DNA of 34,268 nucleotides from an uncultured Porphyromonadaceae bacterium (lineage in GTDB: Bacteria > Bacteroidota > Bacteroidia > Bacteroidales > Muribaculaceae): the NCBI GenBank assembly GCA_900548875.1, contig URMA01000026.1, forward strand, positions 1 to 34,268, given 5' to 3'. The translations under genes were made by a program, and so were the position numbers. The first letter of the stretch is position 1; each line of letters begins with the position of its first letter. This document shows, piece by piece, positions 1-7,816 of this stretch. Under the pieces are notes generated by a model that did no database searches, was not told where the DNA came from, and worked only from the letters and a program-made list of their open reading frames with translations.

Positions 1-103
1 TCAACTGATTTTTACATATATAGATACAACCACTACCACCACTTTTTAGCGCCATACTATTTACATATCATTTCATAATTTCTTTCCACGTACTCAAGAT
101 AAC

Positions 104-158
104 AAAAAACAGAGCTTTCTACAGTTATCTATTCCACGCCTGTAAACAGCTCTGCTTT
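104..158 (-). terminator. Rho-independent terminator of the LCP gene
   Basis: Read on the minus strand, an arm CAGAGCT (148-154) pairs with AGCTCTG (110-116). The pairing extends inward with two mismatches toward the ACA/TGT bases at 120-143. It is followed by a run of six T residues (104-109 as A on the plus strand). It lies about 70 bp past the stop codon of the LCP gene. The rest of 1-225 is AT-rich and shows no gene. Confidence 0.75.
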
Positions 159-225
159 TCATCTATTTCTTTTATAATTCAAATATAACAGTAACGTTAT
201 TTCTATGCATTCTTTATAATCAGTA

Positions 226-1695
226 TTAATTCAACGCCTCTCCGCTTTCAAGACTTCCGCCTTCTTCCACGATATTCGCCAATTCAACAATACTGTTCAC
301 AACTTCTTCATCAGGATAGAGCACATATAAAGGCATGTCCGGCACAGAGTAGCAATAATCCTCCCCATCTGTTCCGCTTGCCGCCACAGACTGAATTGTC
401 CATTTTGCCCCTGACTTAAGCTGGCTTTTCACAAGAGAATTCAGCTGTCCCTGTGAAATGTTTGTCTCTACATCCTGACTCACTTGATTAATGATCGAAT
501 TTGCTTTCAAAAGCATCGTCGGTGAAAGCACTTTTTTAAGCATAGCTGTTATAACAGCCTGTTGGTTCTTACCTCTTTGATTGTCTCCGCCTTCCAATGC
601 ATGCCGTTCCCTGCTGAAAGCAAGCGCTTGTTTTCCGTCAAAATGATTTATTCCTTGCTGTACTTCCATCTCATAACCGGATTCCCATCCTGTCGTAAAT
701 GCATATTCCGAGTAAACATCTACTCCTCCTAAGATATCTACAATCTCAATAAGGGAACTGAAGTTTAATCTTACATAATAGTTAATATCCGTTTCATACA
801 ACGCACCGAGCGTTTCCATGGACACATCTATTCCATATGTTCCGGCATGTGTCAGCTTATCGTTCATTCCATCGGATATTCCGGGTATCGGAATATAATA
901 ATCTCGCGGTGTCGTAATCAGCAAAATCTGATGCGTCGTCGGATTTACGACTGCAATGATATTCACATCACTTCGTATGGAATCACGGTCATCGTCCGCA
1001 TCGTCTCCGTATGTATCAATTCCGCTAATATACACAGTAAATGGCTTTTTAGTCAAACTGTCGTCTTTTGCCGAACCTCCGAAATCAAACTTCGTTTCAA
1101 TCTCGTGCTTATAAATGATCCGGATCTGATCGTTGTAGCCTTCAACAGCATTTTCCATCAATTCTGTATAAGACTGATTGTATATAATTGCGTCCACTTC
1201 TCCCGAAATAAGCGCCTCTGCCTGTTCCTGAACAGACTTGTATTCTGTTGTGGATATATCTCCGATCTGATCCTGAATATCCATAACAGCAGCTTTCATG
1301 TTCTCAGCTCCGGTATTAAATTGAACTCCGAACTCGTAATCGGATGCATCCTCCAATGTTTCTGCCGGATCATCTTTTAAAACAGCCACTACCATCTTAT
1401 CAACTTTTGAACCGCCGCTTGTAATTGCCGCGATCATATCATTTGTCTTTGCAATGTAATATGTGCCCACAGCTAAAACAGCAATCAGAAGAATACTGTA
1501 TACTTTTCCCGTCACTCCTTTTTTCTTTCTAACTGCCTGTGTCGTAAATGTAATGCACCACAAAAAGAAAAGGATCAGCGCGGCAAGCGCCAAATATTTC
1601 AAAGGAAGCATATCAAGCAGTACGAGTACTCCCATAAATGCCGCACTCATAATAACCTGCAAAATCAGACAGAATTTTCCGAAACCATTTTTTCT
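226..1695 (-). CDS. LytR-CpsA-Psr (LCP) family cell-envelope protein, 5' end lost at a junction
   Basis: LCP proteins are membrane-anchored phosphotransferases that move lipid-linked glycopolymers such as teichoic acid or capsule onto Gram-positive peptidoglycan. Three hydrophobic segments near the N terminus are followed by an accessory region and the catalytic LCP domain. Family signatures are visible: SDVNIIAVVNP, TTPRDYYIPIPG, a DKLTHA segment, and the late LAFSRERHALEGGDNQRG block with its conserved arginines. The style (an accessory domain before the LCP domain, LILQVIMSAAFMG-like N terminus) is that of Lachnospiraceae, not Bacteroidetes. The open frame continues to a TTG at 1746, but residues before about 1695 come from out-of-frame tatD sequence, so the native start is lost. 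The first ATG inside is at 1650. It is a taxonomic outlier beside the genes from 2 kb onward. Confidence 0.85.
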   Translation of the reverse strand, partial: RKNGFGKFCLILQVIMSAAFMGVLVLLDMLPLKYLALAALILFFLWCITFTTQAVRKKKGVTGKVYSILLIAVLAVGTYYIAKTNDMIAAITSGGSKVDKMVVAVLKDDPAETLEDASDYEFGVQFNTGAENMKAAVMDIQDQIGDISTTEYKSVQEQAEALISGEVDAIIYNQSYTELMENAVEGYNDQIRIIYKHEIETKFDFGGSAKDDSLTKKPFTVYISGIDTYGDDADDDRDSIRSDVNIIAVVNPTTHQILLITTPRDYYIPIPGISDGMNDKLTHAGTYGIDVSMETLGALYETDINYYVRLNFSSLIEIVDILGGVDVYSEYAFTTGWESGYEMEVQQGINHFDGKQALAFSRERHALEGGDNQRGKNQQAVITAMLKKVLSPTMLLKANSIINQVSQDVETNISQGQLNSLVKSQLKSGAKWTIQSVAASGTDGEDYCYSVPDMPLYVLYPDEEVVNSIVELANIVEEGGSLESGEALN

Positions 1696-1765
1696 GGATC
1701 TCTTTATCCGGCTCTTCCCAGTAATAATCAAGGCCGATTTCTCCAATTGCCACCACTTTGGGATG
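1682..1765 (-). pseudogene. Fragment of a TatD-family metal-dependent deoxyribonuclease
   Basis: About 28 codons encode HPKVVAIGEIGLDYYW followed by EEPDKEIQKKWF. This is the well-conserved GEIGLDYYW segment of TatD, a TIM-barrel DNase, with E and D residues near the metal site. No other part of TatD is present. On the upstream side the frame continues straight into alkD-like codons through a shared HP dipeptide. On the downstream side the shared string AGAAAAAATGGTTT, read in two frames, leads into the LCP gene. The short length, the two different neighbours and the overlap at both joints mark it as a chimeric scrap rather than a decaying gene. Confidence 0.8.
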
Positions 1766-1969
1766 TGTCAGCATTTTTTCGATGACCGTGAAGTCGGACA
1801 TGGCGGCGGTGCGGGCTACGCGCCGATTGTCGGGCACGCAGATGCCGACCATTACGTCGCCTTCGCCGTATTCTCCTTTTCCCGTTTTGAAAAACTGGGA
1901 AAGTACCTTTTTCTTTTCTTCATTTTCGTACGGCTTCAGTGCCGCAATCCATTCTTTGGAGGTTTTCAT
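1760..1969 (-). pseudogene. 5' fragment of a DNA alkylation repair (AlkD-like) gene
   Basis: The first 70 codons match the N terminus of Bacteroidetes AlkD-like HEAT-repeat DNA glycosylases. The FFKTGKGEYGEGD block and the following VGICVPDNRRVAR are diagnostic of the family, which excises N3- and N7-alkylated purines. After residue 70 the frame passes into tatD codons, so the repair protein is truncated to less than a third of its normal length of roughly 230 residues. The ATG at 1969 gives a good family N terminus. The gene would belong with the Bacteroidetes part of the window. Its truncation is most simply explained by the junction artefact described separately. Confidence 0.8.
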
Positions 1970-2015
1970 ATATAATAAAAAGAGGTAGGAAATTAATCTG
2001 TGTTTATTCCTGTTT

Positions 2016-2074
2016 CAAAAAAATAAATCGATTGGAGAGTAGGGCGCAAATGGCTGTTATCCCTCCAATCGATT
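2016..2074 (-). terminator. Terminator downstream of rubredoxin
   Basis: Perfect 12-bp arms AATCGATTGGAG (2026-2037) and CTCCAATCGATT (2063-2074) enclose a 25-nt loop. On the minus strand the 3' arm is followed by TATTTTTTT. It sits about 20 bp beyond the rubredoxin stop codon. Confidence 0.85.
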
Positions 2075-2095
2075 ATTTTGTAACTAAATTGTTGA

Positions 2096-2260
2096 TTAGT
2101 CCTCTACTTTTTCAAATTCGTCTTTGCCGACACCGCACAACGGGCATACCCAATCGTCAGGAATATCTTCAAACGCTGTTCCCGGTGCGATTCCGCCTTC
2201 CGGATCTCCTACTTCTGGGTCGTAAACCCACTGGCACACTGTGCAAATGTATTTATCCAT
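2096..2260 (-). CDS. Rubredoxin
   Basis: A 54-residue electron carrier with the two CxxC knuckles that bind one iron: CTVC near the N terminus and CPLC near the C terminus. The surrounding WVYDPEVGDPEGGI and IPDDWVCPLCG are textbook rubredoxin. In anaerobic Bacteroidetes such proteins feed electrons to peroxide and superoxide reductases. The ATG at 2260 is chosen because it gives the normal MDKYICTVC start. An upstream ATG in the same frame would add 15 non-conserved residues rich in Asn and Lys. The upstream sequence is AT-rich without a strong Shine-Dalgarno motif, which is usual in this phylum. Confidence 0.95.
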   Translation of the reverse strand: MDKYICTVCQWVYDPEVGDPEGGIAPGTAFEDIPDDWVCPLCGVGKDEFEKVED

Positions 2261-2338
2261 ATAATTATAAATTAAAAAGTTATTGTTTGTTTTATTCTTT
2301 AACAACTGTTGAATCTTTTTGGTTCGGTAGGGAGCAAA

Positions 2339-3130
2339 TTATTTTTTTACAACTTTCCCGTTGCCTTGAATGTTGACGCTTCCCACGCCTGAATTTTTGT
2401 ATTCAGCATATTGGGTGGCGTGCGCTTCGATGCTGCCAACACCGCTGTTTTCTGCTTCCAGTGTTTCGCAGATAAGGCTGCCTGCCTCAATGCTGCCAAC
2501 ACCATTGTTTTCCATGTCGGCTGTTTTGGCTTTGCCCGAAGCGGATATTTTTCCGACACCGGAGTTTTCGAGCACCACGTTGGCGGCTTCCAGACGGATG
2601 TCCACGTTTCCGACACCGGAGTTGTTCAGGTCAATGGTCTGGGCTTTCAGGTTGTGAATCTCCGTCGAGCCGACACCGGTCGCATCCATTTCGAAATTGT
2701 TGGTTGCAAGATTTTCAACGGTCACTTTTCCGACGCCGTCGTTTGAAAGCTTTGTCAGGTCGGGTGACGAAATTTCAATCAGCACGTCGTTCGTCTTATA
2801 TTTCTTGATTCGATAGCCTTTTTTTAGGTCGATGTGAAGCTGGCCGTTTCTGACCGTCAAGTCGTAGAGATCGACAATGTTTTTGGGACCGGTGATAGTG
2901 ACGGTATATTTGTTTTCGTTGTTCTGGGTGTAGACACATTCAAATAGTCCGTCGATTTGTAACTTGTCGAATTTCTCGGTTTGCTCTTTCCTTATAGATG
3001 TCTCGCTGGACGCTTCAACGGCAGTGGTGTTCCCGTTACTGTCTTTTCCTGTGGAAATAGTTGCCGCCGGATTGATTGAGCAGGAACAGAGTGAAAGTGT
3101 CGCGGCCGAAAGGAGTGTAAAAATTTTCAT
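2339..3130 (-). CDS. Lipoprotein with head GIN (DUF2807) repeats
   Basis: A 263-residue protein with a lipoprotein signal peptide (hydrophobic stretch then LCSC lipobox, Cys near residue 17), so it is probably anchored in the outer membrane or periplasm. The region from about residue 55 onward is a DUF2807 or head GIN domain. These are predicted beta-helix proteins that Bacteroidetes encode in many copies, with no firm function. The second half contains seven GVG motifs, mostly NSGVG or NNGVG, spaced about 20 residues apart, the turn positions of a beta-solenoid. The downstream rubredoxin is in the same orientation about 80 bp away, so the two may be cotranscribed. Confidence 0.85.
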   Translation of the reverse strand: MKIFTLLSAATLSLCSCSINPAATISTGKDSNGNTTAVEASSETSIRKEQTEKFDKLQIDGLFECVYTQNNENKYTVTITGPKNIVDLYDLTVRNGQLHIDLKKGYRIKKYKTNDVLIEISSPDLTKLSNDGVGKVTVENLATNNFEMDATGVGSTEIHNLKAQTIDLNNSGVGNVDIRLEAANVVLENSGVGKISASGKAKTADMENNGVGSIEAGSLICETLEAENSGVGSIEAHATQYAEYKNSGVGSVNIQGNGKVVKK

Positions 3131-3472
3131 CGTTTTGTGTTTTTGGTTGTTTTACGTTTTGACGTAATGACGTCGCAAAAAGTTGCACTAAGGTATAAAA
3201 ATTTTTTGTCTTTTCTTTCGCAAATTCTTGACAGTTTTTCGGGTTTGTGTGGGATTTTAAATTCTCAGCGCGTTATATTTCTACTAATTATCTGATTTAT
3301 TGGTGTTTATGGTTGTTTTGCGCGAACTGCTAAAATTGACAGAAAAATTTGAAATGTAATAAATGCTTAAAAATCACCTGCTAACGGCGGATTTTTGCTA
3401 ATTTTGTAGCCATTGATTGTTTTTTATAGTGTTTGTTTATAAAACAGCCACTTTTTTATAAAAATCGTAAGA
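3131..3472. promoter_or_regulatory. Divergent intergenic region with a candidate promoter
   Basis: This 342-bp AT-rich gap separates the divergent GIN lipoprotein and SpmAB-like genes. A Bacteroidetes -7 element TAATTTTG (pattern TAnnTTTG) lies at 3399-3406, about 65 bp before the plus-strand start. I see no clear -33 TTTG partner. A near-palindrome around GACGTAATGACGTC lies close to the minus-strand start. No gene or RNA is recognisable. Confidence 0.45.
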
Positions 3473-4705
3473 ATGGTATTAAACTATATTTGGATTGCTT
3501 TTTTTCTGTTGGCTTTTGTTTTCGCTGTCTGTGAAACGGTGTTCAACGGAAACATCGACATTTGGACGACCATAATGACATCCTCGTTCGACTCGGCAAA
3601 AACGGCATTCGAACTTTCATTGGGATTGACCGGAGTGCTGTCGCTTTGGATGGGGATAATGAAGATTGGTGAGAATGGGGGAGTGATTCCGTTTTTCGGT
3701 CGTCTGGTGAGCCCGTTGTTTTCCCGGCTTTTCCCCGGCATACCCCGTAATCATCCGGCAATGGGTGCCATTTTTATGAATGTGTCGGCCAATATGCTTG
3801 GTCTTGACAACGCAGCCACGCCGCTGGGATTGAAGGCAATGCAGCACATGCAGGAACTCAATCCGAAAAAGGACACCGCAACCGATGCGATGCTGATGTT
3901 CCTGATTCTGAATGCTTCGGGGCTTGTGCTGATTCCGATTGGCATCATGACCTACCGTGCCAGTTGCGGTGCGGCCAATCCGACCGACGTCTTTGTTCCG
4001 ATTCTGATAGCCACGTTTATCGCTACGCTGGTGGGCATCGTTGCCCTCTGCATCAAGCAGCGCATCAATATGTTCGACAAGGTGATTCTGTCATGGCTGG
4101 GCGGTATCACGCTTTTTGTGGCAGGCATTGTGTGGTATTTTTCCACTTTGTCGGCCGAGGAAATGCAGCGCCAGAGTTCTTTTATCGCCAACCTGATTCT
4201 CTTCAGCGTGATTATCGGCTTTATCATTGCCGGATGCAGGAAGAAAATCAACCTTTACGATAGCTTCATAGAAGGCGCTAAGGACGGTTTTAAGACCGCT
4301 GTGATGATTATCCCTTATCTGGTGGCCATATTGGTGGCTATCGGCATGTTCCGCGCTTCCGGGGCTATGGATGTGATTACGGGTGCTGTCACTTCGTTTG
4401 TTCACTGGCTCGGCTTCAATGCCGACTGGGTGGAAGCCTTGCCAACGGCTTTGATGAAGCCGCTGAGCGGAACCGGCAGCCGCGGCATGATGGTGGATGT
4501 CATCAACACTTTCGGGGTTGACTCGTTTGTGGCGCGTGTGGCCGGCTGTATCCAGGGCAGTACCGACACCACTTTCTATATCCTTGCCGTTTATTTCGGC
4601 AGTGTGGGCGTACGCAATACGCGCTATGCCGTTCCGTTTGCTCTCCTTGCCGATGTGGTGGGTTCGATTACCGGAATAGCCGTTGCCTACTTCTTCTTCG
4701 GATAG
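3473..4705 (+). CDS. Fused SpmA/SpmB-like nucleoside-recognition (Gate) membrane protein
   Basis: A 410-residue polytopic membrane protein with about eight hydrophobic segments. Two halves each resemble the Gate/nucleoside-recognition domain. The first half carries GLTGVLSLWMGIMKIGE and MGAIFMNVSANMLGLDNAATP (SpmA-like). The second half carries PLSGTGSRGMM and CIQGSTDTTFYILAVYFGSVG (SpmB-like). In Firmicutes spmA and spmB are separate sporulation genes. Non-sporulating Bacteroidetes keep a fused version whose substrate is not established. The gene ends with a clear terminator, so it is probably transcribed alone from the promoter in the gap upstream. Confidence 0.85.
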   Translation: MVLNYIWIAFFLLAFVFAVCETVFNGNIDIWTTIMTSSFDSAKTAFELSLGLTGVLSLWMGIMKIGENGGVIPFFGRLVSPLFSRLFPGIPRNHPAMGAIFMNVSANMLGLDNAATPLGLKAMQHMQELNPKKDTATDAMLMFLILNASGLVLIPIGIMTYRASCGAANPTDVFVPILIATFIATLVGIVALCIKQRINMFDKVILSWLGGITLFVAGIVWYFSTLSAEEMQRQSSFIANLILFSVIIGFIIAGCRKKINLYDSFIEGAKDGFKTAVMIIPYLVAILVAIGMFRASGAMDVITGAVTSFVHWLGFNADWVEALPTALMKPLSGTGSRGMMVDVINTFGVDSFVARVAGCIQGSTDTTFYILAVYFGSVGVRNTRYAVPFALLADVVGSITGIAVAYFFFG

Positions 4706-4732
4706 AGTGGGGGAGAGGCTCAAAATATGCGG

Positions 4733-4757
4733 GGCGTTCTGAAAAGGACGCCTTTTT
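4733..4757 (+). terminator. Terminator of the SpmAB-like gene
   Basis: GGCGTTC (4733-4739) pairs with GGACGCC (4746-4752), with one G-U pair, around a 6-nt loop. Five T residues follow immediately. Confidence 0.8.
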
Positions 4758-4784
4758 CTGTTTTCTTTTTTCAAGTAAAAGTGT

Positions 4785-4792
4785 TAACTTTG
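4785..4792 (+). promoter_or_regulatory. -7 element of the ybeY-mnmG promoter
   Basis: TAACTTTG matches the Bacteroidetes sigma-ABfr -7 pattern TAnnTTTG. It lies 20 bp before the ybeY ATG, just after the preceding terminator, with a T-rich stretch in the -33 zone. This would give a very short leader for the ybeY-mnmG unit. Confidence 0.6.
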
Positions 4793-4811
4793 TAGTCGTT
4801 TCTTATTGATA

Positions 4812-5252
4812 ATGGCAGAATTGACTTTTTTATCCGAAGGGGTTGAGTTACCTTGCCTCGACGAGCAGTTGATGCGTCGTTGGATTGAGGCGGTCGCCGG
4901 TGGTTTTGGAAAATCTCTGGGCGACATCACCTATATATTTTGCAACGACGAGAAGATTCTTGAAGTGAACCGTCAGTATCTGAATCACGATTATTTTACG
5001 GATATAATAACTTTCGACTACAGCCGTCCGCGACGTATCTCGGGCGATATGTTCATTTCGCTCGACACGGTGGCGAGCAACGCCGAAATGCTGGGCGTTG
5101 CCTACGAATCGGAGTTGTATCGTGTCGTGATTCACGGCATCCTGCATCTTTGCGGCGTGAACGACAAGGGTGAAGGCGAGCGCGAAATCATGGAGCGCCA
5201 CGAAAACGAATCCCTTGCCTTATTGTCTCAACTTCAAAATTCAGAACGATGA
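4812..5252 (+). CDS. ybeY: Endoribonuclease YbeY (rRNA maturation factor)
   Basis: YbeY is a zinc-dependent single-strand endoribonuclease needed for 16S rRNA 3' maturation and ribosome quality control. The family signature is present near the C terminus as HGILHLCGVND. Two zinc-binding histidines are seen, while the position of the usual third histidine is aspartate, a substitution I recall as common in Bacteroidetes. The upstream NHDYFTDIITFDY segment is also typical. The ATG at 4812 is preferred over the in-frame TTG two codons earlier. The stop codon overlaps the mnmG start as ATGA at 5249-5252, which suggests translational coupling. Confidence 0.95.
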   Translation: MAELTFLSEGVELPCLDEQLMRRWIEAVAGGFGKSLGDITYIFCNDEKILEVNRQYLNHDYFTDIITFDYSRPRRISGDMFISLDTVASNAEMLGVAYESELYRVVIHGILHLCGVNDKGEGEREIMERHENESLALLSQLQNSER

Positions 5253-7126
5253 AATTTGAATACGATGTAATTGTAATTGGCGCAGGTCACGCCGGTTGTG
5301 AAGCTGCGTGTGCGTCCGCTAACTTGGGTTCGGAAACATTGCTTATCACAATGGATATGAACAAGATAGCGCAGATGAGTTGTAATCCGGCTGTTGGTGG
5401 AATTGCTAAAGGTCAGATAGTCAGAGAGATAGATGCGCTTGGCGGACAGATGGGCATTGTTACCGACAAGTCGGCCATTCAGTTCCGCATGCTGAACCGT
5501 TCGAAAGGTCCGGCCATGTGGAGCCCGCGTGCGCAGAGCGACCGCATCAAGTTTATTGAAAACTGGAGAACGACTATCGAAAATACCGACCGCCTGTATA
5601 TGTGGCAGGATTCTGCAACGGAATTGGTGATTGAGGACGGCAAGGTGGCAGGCGTAAAGACTGCGCTTGGCGTGACATTCAAGGCTAAGGCCGTGGTGCT
5701 TACTGCCGGTACTTTTCTGAACGGGCTGATGCATATCGGACGCGTACAGCTTGCCGGAGGACGTATTTCCGAACCGGCTTCCCATGGTATTACAGAACAA
5801 CTGAAAGAACTCGGCTTTGCTACCGACCGTATGAAAACCGGTACGCCGGTGCGTATTGACGGCCGTACCATCAAGTTTGAACTCGCTACCCGCCAGGATG
5901 GGGAGAACGATTTCCATAAGTTTTCCTATCTGCCTACGGTGTCGCGTACGCTCAAGCAACGCCCGTGCTGGATTGTGTATACCAGCCCGGAAGTGCACGA
6001 AGTGTTGCGCGAAGGCTTGCCCGATTCTCCGCTCTACAACGGACAGATTCAGAGCATAGGTCCGCGCTATTGCCCGAGTATTGAAACGAAAATCGTAACT
6101 TTCGCTGACAAGGATATGCACCAACTATTTCTGGAGCCCGAAGGCGAAACCACCCAGGAATACTATTTGAACGGCTTCTCGTCGTCTCTTCCTTTGAATG
6201 TGCAGATTGATGCGCTTTCCAAAATTCCCGCGCTCTCCGAGGCGCAAATCTATCGTCCGGGCTATGCCATCGAATATGACTTCTTCGACCCGACACAGCT
6301 TCGTCATACGCTTGAAACGAAGCTCGTCGAAGGACTTTTCTTTGCCGGACAGGTAAACGGAACGACCGGGTACGAGGAAGCGGCAGGGCAGGGGCTTATT
6401 GCCGGTATCAACGCCCATCAGCATGTGGCAGGAAAGGAACCGTTTGTGCTTGGTCGTGACGAAGCCTATATCGGTGTACTGATTGACGACCTTGTGACGA
6501 AGGGTGTCGACGAACCGTACCGTATGTTCACTTCGCGTGCCGAATACCGTATTTTGCTCCGTCAGGATGATGCCGACATGCGTCTTACTCCCCGTGGCTA
6601 TGAACTCGGATTGGCTTCGCAGGAACGCTACGACCTTATGGTGAGAAAGCGTGAACAGCGCGACGCACTGGTGGAATTTACACGCGCATTTTCCGTGAAG
6701 GCTGCCAAAATCAATGGCTATCTGGAGTCGTTGGGGCTGTCGCCGCTGAAGCAGTCGCAACGGTTGTATGACCTGATTCTCCGTCCGCAGCTGAACATTG
6801 CGATGCTTGCCGAACAGATTCCGCAGTTGAAGGCGGAAGTGGAAAAGATAGAGGAAGCACGCCGCGAGGAAATTGTGGAAGCTGCCGAAATTCTGATAAA
6901 ATATCAGGGCTATATCGACCGCGAACGGCTGATTGCAGAAAAAATAACCCGGCTTGAGAATGTCAAGCTCCGTGGAAAGATTAATTATATGGAGGTGCAC
7001 GCCATCTCGACAGAAGCTCGCCAAAAGCTGACAAAGATTGATCCGGAGACAGTGGCGCAGGCTTCGCGAATACCGGGTATCTCGCCGAGTGATATTAATA
7101 TCCTTCTGCTGCTGTTGGGTAGATAA
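5249..7126 (+). CDS. mnmG: tRNA uridine-5-carboxymethylaminomethyl modification enzyme MnmG (GidA)
   Basis: MnmG works with the GTPase MnmE to install cmnm5 groups on wobble uridine 34 of several tRNAs, using FAD and methylene-tetrahydrofolate. The 625-residue length is standard. The N-terminal dinucleotide-binding motif VIVIGAGHAGCEAA, the MSCNPAVGGIAKG block, and the substrate loop GPAMWSPRAQSD are all intact. The central GYEEAAGQGLIAG and the C-terminal ISPSDINILLLLL helical segment complete the family profile. It overlaps ybeY by four bases. mnmG is often close to oriC in bacteria, which fits the parS-like site found immediately downstream. Confidence 0.98.
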   Translation: MKFEYDVIVIGAGHAGCEAACASANLGSETLLITMDMNKIAQMSCNPAVGGIAKGQIVREIDALGGQMGIVTDKSAIQFRMLNRSKGPAMWSPRAQSDRIKFIENWRTTIENTDRLYMWQDSATELVIEDGKVAGVKTALGVTFKAKAVVLTAGTFLNGLMHIGRVQLAGGRISEPASHGITEQLKELGFATDRMKTGTPVRIDGRTIKFELATRQDGENDFHKFSYLPTVSRTLKQRPCWIVYTSPEVHEVLREGLPDSPLYNGQIQSIGPRYCPSIETKIVTFADKDMHQLFLEPEGETTQEYYLNGFSSSLPLNVQIDALSKIPALSEAQIYRPGYAIEYDFFDPTQLRHTLETKLVEGLFFAGQVNGTTGYEEAAGQGLIAGINAHQHVAGKEPFVLGRDEAYIGVLIDDLVTKGVDEPYRMFTSRAEYRILLRQDDADMRLTPRGYELGLASQERYDLMVRKREQRDALVEFTRAFSVKAAKINGYLESLGLSPLKQSQRLYDLILRPQLNIAMLAEQIPQLKAEVEKIEEARREEIVEAAEILIKYQGYIDRERLIAEKITRLENVKLRGKINYMEVHAISTEARQKLTKIDPETVAQASRIPGISPSDINILLLLLGR

Positions 7127-7138
7127 TGGAAGGAGCGA

Positions 7139-7154
7139 TGTTCCACGTGGAACA
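7139..7154. promoter_or_regulatory. parS-type centromere site
   Basis: TGTTCCACGTGGAACA is a perfect 16-bp palindrome, extended to 18 bp by flanking A and T. It matches the widely conserved ParB-binding site parS (TGTTnCACGTGnAACA). It lies in the 68-bp mnmG-apt gap and overlaps no coding sequence. Chromosomal parS sites cluster near the replication origin. No parA or parB gene is in this window. Confidence 0.8.
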
Positions 7155-7194
7155 TTTTTAAACATCGAAATATAAACAAGATAAATAGAAAAGT

Positions 7195-7719
7195 ATGAAA
7201 ATTGAAGAAGTGAAAAACGTGATTCGCGATATCGTGGATTTCCCGCAGAAGGGTATCGTGTTCAAGGACCTGACAACGGCTTTCAAGAATCCGGAAGCAA
7301 TGCGTGCCATCAGCGAAGCTTTGCGCGCCCGTTATGAAAACCTTGGCGTGACGAAGGTAGTAGGCATCGAGTCGCGTGGCTTTATAGGCGGTTCTATACT
7401 TGCTTATGAACTGAACGCCGGTTTTGTGCCTGTACGCAAGCCGGGCAAATTGCCTGCCGACACGTTGCAGAAGTCGTATTCGAAAGAGTATGGAACGGAC
7501 ACTATCGAGATTCACCGCGACGCCATTACGGAAGATGATGTGGTGGTGCTTCATGACGACCTGCTGGCAACCGGCGGAACAATGGCCGCCGCCTACGAAC
7601 TGGTGAAGAGCATGAACCCGAAGAAAATCTATATCAGCTTCATCGTAGAACTCGAATTCCTGAACGGACGTGCCGCTTTCCCGGCTGAAGTGGATGTGGA
7701 TTCTCTGATTGTATATTAA
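7195..7719 (+). CDS. apt: Adenine phosphoribosyltransferase
   Basis: Apt salvages adenine to AMP with PRPP as the ribose-phosphate donor. The protein has the usual 174 residues. The PRPP-binding motif reads VVLHDDLLATGGTM. The upstream VVGIESRGFIGGSILAYEL and VPVRKPGKLP segments are standard for type I PRTases of the Apt group. It is preceded by the parS-like palindrome and followed by a strong terminator, so transcription probably ends here rather than entering uvrC. Confidence 0.97.
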   Translation: MKIEEVKNVIRDIVDFPQKGIVFKDLTTAFKNPEAMRAISEALRARYENLGVTKVVGIESRGFIGGSILAYELNAGFVPVRKPGKLPADTLQKSYSKEYGTDTIEIHRDAITEDDVVVLHDDLLATGGTMAAAYELVKSMNPKKIYISFIVELEFLNGRAAFPAEVDVDSLIVY

Positions 7720-7762
7720 AATCAGGCGCGGATTCGCAATTGAAAATATATAGAATGCTTTG

Positions 7763-7793
7763 CAGGGACATGCGGAAGTATGTCCCTGTTTTT
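7763..7793 (+). terminator. Terminator between apt and uvrC
   Basis: Perfect 9-bp arms CAGGGACAT (7763-7771) and ATGTCCCTG (7780-7788) enclose an 8-nt loop and are followed by TTTTT. Confidence 0.9.
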
Positions 7794-7816
7794 GTCTAAT
7801 CAATGATGGTTTTGCA

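Noticed and set aside
5234..6124. 296-codon open frame antisense to mnmG
   Set aside because: It overlaps a certain mnmG on the opposite strand, has His/Arg-rich content, and no recognisable motif. It is a coding shadow.
7760..7816. Earlier in-frame ATG for uvrC
   Set aside because: Would place the start just before the apt terminator hairpin and translate across it; residues added are not UvrC-like.
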